Origin: Planctomycetota bacterium
GTDB taxonomy: Bacteria; Planctomycetota; Brocadiia; Brocadiales; Brocadiaceae
DNA length: 7,239 bases
Assembly (NCBI GenBank): GCA_023261465.1
Contig: JAHFOW010000145.1
Location: 1-7,239, forward strand
Reading direction: 5' to 3'
This document shows positions 6,257 to 7,239 of this stretch, in pieces. The translations under genes were made by a program, and so were the position numbers. Each line of letters begins with the position of its first letter. Position 1 is the stretch's first letter. Below the pieces are notes generated by a model. The model did no database searches and had not been told where the DNA came from. It was given only the letters and a program-made list of their open reading frames with translations.

Positions 6257-7239
6257 ATGTGGTTTGTTATCAAACGTCTATCACTGGGTATTTTCCTTAT
6301 CGCCATTATTTCTGCCGTTTTGCTGGTAAGCGACTGGAATCAAAGGCAGGCAAGAAAGGCAGAGATGCTACAAACAGTCATAAAACAGGCTGAAACCGGG
6401 CAACTCTCAAAAAAATGGAAGATCAATCTGATTGAGTATTCGAACGTGCTGGATGTGGAGGACAGCGAAAAAGGCGTACTTGCCGGATTGGCCGATGCCG
6501 GGCTTGTCAGGGGACGTGACTATGAGATAAAAATTCAGAATGCACAGGGCGATATGGTAACGGTAAACGGGCTCATAGATGCTGCAGTTACCGAAGGAAC
6601 AGACCTTCTGATTGCCCTCTCAACACCAACCCTTCAAGCTGCCATTCAGAGGGTGCGCAATATACCTGTTGTTTTTACCTATATCGCCAATGCCATCGTT
6701 GCAGGCGCCGGCAAGAGCGATGATGATCATTTGCCGAACATAACCGGGGTTTATATGGAAGGGGCTTACGACGAAATGATGACTGCGCTTCGTGAATGCA
6801 TTCCGTCTGTCCGTGTCATCGGGACGCTCTATGTTCCTTCTGAAGTAAACACCGTCTTGCATAAAGACAAAATAACAACCGCCGCAAAAAAGGCAGGCAT
6901 AGAGGTAATTACCGTTGCGGCAAATACGAGCAGCGAAGTTTCAGATGCCGCAATGGCGTTGTGCAGTAAAAAGATTGATGTGCTTTGCCAGATTCCCGGA
7001 AATCTTACGGCATCCTCATTTCCTGCTATTGTACGGGCGGCGAATATGGCAAAGCTGCCTGTATTTGCCTTTCAGAGTACACAAGCGCACGCAGGCGCTG
7101 CCATTGTGCTTGCACGTGATTATTATGATGGTGGCAGAGATGCCGGATTCATTGCGGCGCGGGTCATGCGCGGTGAAAATCCAGAAAATATTCCATTTGT
7201 GCCTTACACAAAAACCAGGTTGATTATCAATATGGAGTC
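6257..7239 (+). CDS. Second membrane-anchored ABC_sub_bind protein, 3' end beyond window
   Basis: An open frame starts at the ATG at 6257 and continues for 327 full codons to the window edge without a stop. Its N-terminus, MWFVIKRLSLGIFLIAIISA, matches the anchor region of the preceding gene (WWFVMRRLSFGIFLIVLVSG), so the two are paralogues. A polar linker at about 27-54 follows, then an ABC_sub_bind domain from about 55: GVLAGLADAGL at 73-83, DLLIALSTPTLQAA at 116-129, AGAGKSDDDHLPNITGV at 149-165, VIGTLYVPSEVN at 187-198 and VMRGENPENIPF at 303-314. These resemble domain 2 of the neighbour more than domain 1. If single-domain, about 30-40 residues are missing; a second domain beyond the edge is equally possible. 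An in-frame stop at 6236-6238 and no other start codon in between fix the start. The ribosome binding site is weak. Its spacing of 67 bases fits the same operon. Confidence 0.85.
   Translation, partial: MWFVIKRLSLGIFLIAIISAVLLVSDWNQRQARKAEMLQTVIKQAETGQLSKKWKINLIEYSNVLDVEDSEKGVLAGLADAGLVRGRDYEIKIQNAQGDMVTVNGLIDAAVTEGTDLLIALSTPTLQAAIQRVRNIPVVFTYIANAIVAGAGKSDDDHLPNITGVYMEGAYDEMMTALRECIPSVRVIGTLYVPSEVNTVLHKDKITTAAKKAGIEVITVAANTSSEVSDAAMALCSKKIDVLCQIPGNLTASSFPAIVRAANMAKLPVFAFQSTQAHAGAAIVLARDYYDGGRDAGFIAARVMRGENPENIPFVPYTKTRLIINME

Noticed and set aside
6915..7223. 102-codon plus-strand frame near the right edge
   Set aside because: It overlaps the open frame from 6257, which shows clear ABC_sub_bind motifs through this stretch; it is a shadow frame.
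4144..7239. Reading the binding-protein genes as part of a complete ABC importer
   Set aside because: No permease or ATPase gene is present in the window; such genes could lie beyond the right edge, so this remains open but unsupported here.

Overview
The window carries a single plus-strand cluster of signal-transduction and periplasmic ligand-binding genes. No RNA gene, insertion sequence, CRISPR array or phage gene was seen. Base composition looks close to balanced or slightly AT-rich by eye (not computed). Signal peptides and anchored periplasmic proteins point to a Gram-negative-type cell. The mix of dCache-HAMP-SpoIIE phosphatase, RsbW-like kinase, STAS protein and multiple ABC_sub_bind proteins is known from Planctomycetota (including anammox Brocadiales), Desulfobacterota and Nitrospirota. 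An anammox-type planctomycete is my best guess, but it rests on general resemblance only.

Layout. At the left edge (1-74, minus) is the start of a divergent gene with a strong ribosome binding site and a hydrophobic N-terminus. A 133-base divergent promoter region follows. Then come an NMT1/THI5-type periplasmic binding protein (208-1212), a membrane dCache-HAMP-SpoIIE protein phosphatase (1209-3137, ATGA overlap with the previous gene), a 132-base gap with a terminator-like hairpin and nested inverted repeats, an RsbW/SpoIIAB-type GHKL kinase (3270-3692), a STAS anti-sigma-factor antagonist (3759-4097), a membrane-anchored protein with two tandem ABC_sub_bind domains (4144-6189), and a paralogue with the same anchor that runs off the right edge (6257-7239).

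How the genes may work together. The phosphatase, kinase and STAS protein form a complete partner-switching module. The kinase would phosphorylate the STAS serine, and the phosphatase would remove the phosphate when its periplasmic domain senses a signal, so the STAS protein can capture the kinase and free its client. No client sigma factor is present. Three ligand-binding proteins of two different ABC solute-binding families surround the module, but no ABC permease or ATPase is in view, and two of them have an N-terminal membrane segment with no obvious cleavage site. The inference is that they serve as sensory co-receptors for the module rather than transporter components. This is the most interesting reading of the window and is not proven by sequence alone.

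Every gene except the two at the window edges is intact. No gene-free stretch exceeds 300 bases.
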